From positions 1-36,109 of the forward strand of contig JAGWUS010000040.1 in the NCBI GenBank assembly GCA_028868305.1: a DNA stretch of 36,109 bases. Direction: 5' to 3'. The notes beneath the pieces were generated by a model, which was not told the DNA's origin, ran no database searches, and saw nothing but the letters and a program-made list of their open reading frames with translations. The position numbers and the translations under genes are program-made. Below, in pieces: positions 34,339-36,109 of this stretch (position 1 is the first letter of the stretch; each line of letters starts with the position of its first letter). Source of the DNA: Burkholderiales bacterium. GTDB taxonomy: Bacteria; Pseudomonadota; Gammaproteobacteria; Burkholderiales; Burkholderiaceae_C.

Positions 34339-35031
34339 ATGATCCTCGCATTTTTGATCGGTACAGTCATAGGGGCAGCCCTGCTGTACTGGCGCAACCT
34401 CATAGCGCAAAGGGAGAGCCGCCGCATTCCGAAAGAATGGCCGCTGAAACGCCGCCCACTGGTCAACACCGCCGAGCGACGCGTGTGGATCTGGCTTGCC
34501 AAGATCATGTTCGACCAGCAAGTCCTGGTCAAACTGCCAGTGACCCGATTCACTGCTCCGGCCAATATGGAAGAGGCCGCGCACTGGTACAAGTTGCTCA
34601 ACGGGGTTTACTGCACTTTCACCGTCTGTGGCATGGACGGCAAAGTCATCGGCTGCGTCGACGTTGCCGGACGCAAGGGCCTGTCCATGAGCAACCAGAC
34701 ACTCAAACATGGGCTGCTGGCCCAGGTTGGAGTGCACTATTGGATTGTGGATCCCGATAACCTCCCTCACCTGACCCAGATTCGCACCGCCTTCCTGGGT
34801 GAGCGGGCGCTCAGGCGTCCGGAACGCGAACATCTGGATTCCCGTTTCCGCGATGTCGCCGGCAATCTGCAGAAGGCAGTATCACGCCAGCGCAACAGCA
34901 AGAATAGCAATTTCGCGCGTATTGACACCGAAGAAGATAGTTCCGGCTTCCCCGAAAGCCGGCTGGTTTCCGGCTGGGAAGTCAACTCCTTCGTCACCCC
35001 GCTGGACAGCCGCGCTGGCGAACTTCGATAA
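34339..35031 (+). CDS. DUF2726 domain protein with N-terminal membrane anchor
   Basis: A 230-residue protein. An N-terminal hydrophobic helix (MILAFLIGTVIGAALLYW) is followed by a DUF2726-type domain at about 38-150: KRRPLVNTAERRVWIWLAKIMFDQQVLVKLPVTRFTAPAN, CTFTVCGMDGKVIGCVDVAGRKGLS, KHGLLAQVGVHYWIVDPDNLPHLTQIRTAFLG. The DUF is related to nuclease-like folds, but no activity is shown. The C-terminal 75 residues are polar and unlike the domain. It is the last ordinary chromosomal gene in the window. Its stop lies a few bases from the minus-strand terminator at 35030. Confidence 0.85.
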   Translation: MILAFLIGTVIGAALLYWRNLIAQRESRRIPKEWPLKRRPLVNTAERRVWIWLAKIMFDQQVLVKLPVTRFTAPANMEEAAHWYKLLNGVYCTFTVCGMDGKVIGCVDVAGRKGLSMSNQTLKHGLLAQVGVHYWIVDPDNLPHLTQIRTAFLGERALRRPEREHLDSRFRDVAGNLQKAVSRQRNSKNSNFARIDTEEDSSGFPESRLVSGWEVNSFVTPLDSRAGELR

Positions 35032-35066
35032 AAAAGAAAAGCCTCCCACCATTTCTGGTGAGAGGC
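35030..35066 (-). terminator. Rho-independent terminator of a minus-strand RNA gene (ssrA)
   Basis: On the minus strand GCCTCTCACCAGAAATGGTGGGAGGC forms a strong hairpin with an imperfect middle and is followed by TTTTCTTTTTT. It lies 17 bp after the CCA end at 35083 and so is the natural terminator of the RNA that once ended there. It may also stop the DUF2726 transcript in the other direction less well. Confidence 0.85.
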
Positions 35067-35082
35067 AATTTGTGAGGGAATT

Positions 35083-35108
35083 TGGTGGAGCTGGGGGGAT
35101 TTGAACCC
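35083..35108 (-). ncRNA. ssrA: 3'-terminal fragment of tmRNA (ssrA), probable att site
   Basis: On the minus strand the 26 bases read GGGTTCAAATCCCC, CCCAGCTCCACCA. That is a T loop (TTCAAAT), the 3' half of the T stem and an acceptor end AGCTCCACCA, the standard tmRNA 3' end. Immediately upstream (35109 on) the sequence becomes ...GTGATAA, which cannot pair with the T stem and is unlike tmRNA. Thus only the 3' end is left. The fragment is the usual crossover core of integrative elements that use ssrA. Confidence 0.8.
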
Positions 35109-35251
35109 TTATCACAGGATTTTTACCCTAAAAATCTCAATGTGAGTGAGTGAATAAGAGTGAATTATTAATATGCACGTTTGTGCATTATTAATTTACT
35201 CCGCCCGCGATCGACATGCACCCTCAAATACCTCATTCGCCATCAATCGAC
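35109..35251. other. AT-rich island edge without a gene
   Basis: The sequence has no convincing reading frame. It holds near repeats of GTGAGTGAGTGAAT/AAGAGTGAATT (about 35142-35168) and an imperfect hairpin at about 35164-35201 built on ATTAATATGCAC and GTGCATTATTAAT. These may be integrase arm sites or a terminator for the gene ending at 35252. No integrase is present. Confidence 0.45.
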
Positions 35252-35716
35252 TCAACTCAGGCAGTGAGAAACGCCGTTATGGCTGTACAGCACTTTCCAG
35301 TCGACTAAGTCCAACACATCGCCTGATTCATGCAGTGGTACAGGATAAAGGTCTCCCGTAGCTGTGACTATCAAATGGCTAAGTGCTGACAGGTGGTTGG
35401 GAGATCTCATCAGCATGCATGCGACCCTCCGAGATGCCTCGCTGGACCCGCAAGATCTCTCAAGCGTCAGAAAGTCAATCGCGTCCAGAAAGTACCCATT
35501 CGGAGTCGCAAGTTGCTCAAAGTGTTTTGGGTCCGCGATCAGTTGAACTTGTGCATCGCGTAAGTTGGAAGGGCTGCGGAAAGTGACCAAAAACAAGACG
35601 CCCTCTGTCACGGCTGAAGATGAAACGCCATGTGGCGAATTTGCTTGATCTGCGCCGATAACCGCTCCATCAATTTCGGAACAGCTTCCGGCTGGTGGGG
35701 TAGTGAGTTGCTGCAT
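35252..35716 (-). CDS. Unknown protein in genomic island
   Basis: A 154-residue soluble protein that I do not recognise. The first 30 residues are Ser/Pro/Gly-rich and probably disordered. The rest looks globular: EGVLFLVTFRSPSNLRDAQVQLIADPKHFEQLA, FLDAIDFLTLERSCGSSEASRRVACMLM, SALSHLIVTATGDLYPVPL and VLDLVDWKVLY. No catalytic motif, membrane helix or signal peptide stands out. ATG 35716 has GGAG six bases upstream; a TTG at 35728 would use that GGAG as codons. It is divergent from the XRE regulator, with a perfect dyad between them, so it is likely to be controlled by that regulator. Confidence 0.7.
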   Translation of the reverse strand: MQQLTTPPAGSCSEIDGAVIGADQANSPHGVSSSAVTEGVLFLVTFRSPSNLRDAQVQLIADPKHFEQLATPNGYFLDAIDFLTLERSCGSSEASRRVACMLMRSPNHLSALSHLIVTATGDLYPVPLHESGDVLDLVDWKVLYSHNGVSHCLS

Positions 35717-35741
35717 CCTTTTCTCCAATTAGAAAATAAAC

Positions 35742-35777
35742 AATGAAGACTATAGTCGGTGGACTATAGTCTTCATT
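35742..35777. promoter_or_regulatory. C-box-like tandem operator (perfect 36-bp inverted repeat)
   Basis: Bases 35742-35757 and 35762-35777 are exact reverse complements around GGTG. Each arm contains GACTATAGTC, itself a perfect 10-bp palindrome (35748-35757 and 35762-35771, 14 bp centre to centre). Operators of restriction-modification controller proteins (C.PvuII, C.Esp1396I type) have two GACT...AGTC boxes with a GTG spacer, from memory. It lies 26 bp from the unknown gene and 5 or 17 bp from the regulator start. Confidence 0.82.
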
Positions 35778-35794
35778 TTTGGATGATCGTGCTC

Positions 35795-36109
35795 ATGGTA
35801 AGAGCGCGAAATGAGGCCGTCATAGACGCCTTTGCAAAAACATTGAAAGAGGCCCGCAAGCAGCGAGGTATGACCCAGGAGGATCTGGCCGACCAAGCCT
35901 CACTGGACCGTACATTTATTGGCATGCTTGAAACAGGTAAGCGTCAACCAACACTAAGTGTGATTTGTGCGCTCGCGTATGCACTGCATGAAACACCATC
36001 GCAATTGTTGAGTAAAGCTGTGAAGGTTGCAGAGATGACAGTACCCAATCAGCAGTTGGTGCATGAACTCACTGCAGGTGACAGGCGCTCAAAAAAGTCC
36101 GCTTCTGAC
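35795..36109 (+). CDS. XRE-family HTH regulator, controller-protein-like, 3' end outside window
   Basis: The frame runs open to the right edge (at least 105 residues). The HTH is canonical: FAKTLKEARKQRGMTQEDLADQASLDRTFIGMLETGKRQPTLSVICALAYALHETPSQLL. MTQEDLA, SLDRTFI and ETGKRQP match the recognition region of controller proteins of restriction-modification systems. Those are usually about 80 residues, whereas this one continues with a polar tail (EMTVPNQQLVHELTAGDRRSKKSASD). ATG 35795 or in-frame ATG 35783 could be the start. With the operator ending at 35777, ATG 35783 would mean a nearly leaderless mRNA, as in several C-protein genes. It is divergent from the unknown gene. Confidence 0.88.
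   Translation, partial: MVRARNEAVIDAFAKTLKEARKQRGMTQEDLADQASLDRTFIGMLETGKRQPTLSVICALAYALHETPSQLLSKAVKVAEMTVPNQQLVHELTAGDRRSKKSASD

Noticed and set aside
35083-35108. Reading the CCA fragment as a complete tRNA
   Set aside because: No D arm, anticodon arm or 5' acceptor strand can be found in the following 100 bases; only the T-loop half and acceptor end exist, with AGCTCCACCA typical of tmRNA.
1-36109. CRISPR array
   Set aside because: No regularly spaced direct repeats were seen; the 49-bp repeat copies are kilobases apart and not in an array.

Overview
The window looks like a chromosomal segment of a high-GC betaproteobacterium in the Comamonadaceae, probably close to Rhodoferax. This rests on the character of the proteins, the ntrBC-glnA arrangement, and three dispersed repeat types common in that family. 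No 16S rRNA is present, so the genus is an inference.

Layout. 1-3948: glycine cleavage genes gcvT (5' part missing), gcvH and gcvP. 4047-5927: an extradiol-dioxygenase-like gene divergent from a LysR regulator. 5940-6769: an intact IS5-family element that landed exactly on the stop codon of a chemoreceptor gene. 6766-9203: the chemoreceptor and a secreted Cache protein. 9328-11974: menA-like prenyltransferase, aroC and a CBS-domain protein, all minus strand. 12074-14208: metY and a coupled alpha/beta hydrolase. A TctC/Bug receptor tail lies at 14224-14316. 14369-20992: Mpo1-like protein, YihY protein, degenerate HD-GYP protein, DUF2069 protein, FAD oxidoreductase, thyA, folA and a DUF4337 protein. 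20989-23521: wax ester synthase/DGAT and an exonuclease III homologue. 23620-28333: nitrogen control block glnA, a small periplasmic protein, ntrB and ntrC. glnA has a good sigma-54 promoter and an upstream NtrC-type site, so NtrC encoded about 3 kb away probably drives it. 28556-33010: a tight five-gene minus-strand run of mixed envelope-type genes. 33108-35031: an RsuA-family pseudouridine synthase, a collapsed response-regulator pseudogene and a DUF2726 protein.

The right end differs from the rest. At 35030-35108, on the minus strand, there is a rho-independent terminator and the last 26 bases of what looks like tmRNA (ssrA) ending in CCA, without the rest of the gene. This is the footprint left when an integrative element enters the 3' end of ssrA. 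Sequence from 35109 on is visibly more AT-rich. It carries an unrecognised 154-residue gene, divergent from an XRE-type regulator that runs off the window. Between them is a perfect 36-bp inverted repeat holding two GACTATAGTC boxes, closely resembling the C-box operators of restriction-modification controller proteins. This island edge is the most promising lead for an undescribed system, but its cargo and integrase lie outside the window.

A 49-bp repeat occurs at least four times. One copy forms part of gcvT and one lies inside the pseudouridine synthase gene; a possible fifth is in gcvP. It is therefore tolerated, or translated, inside genes.
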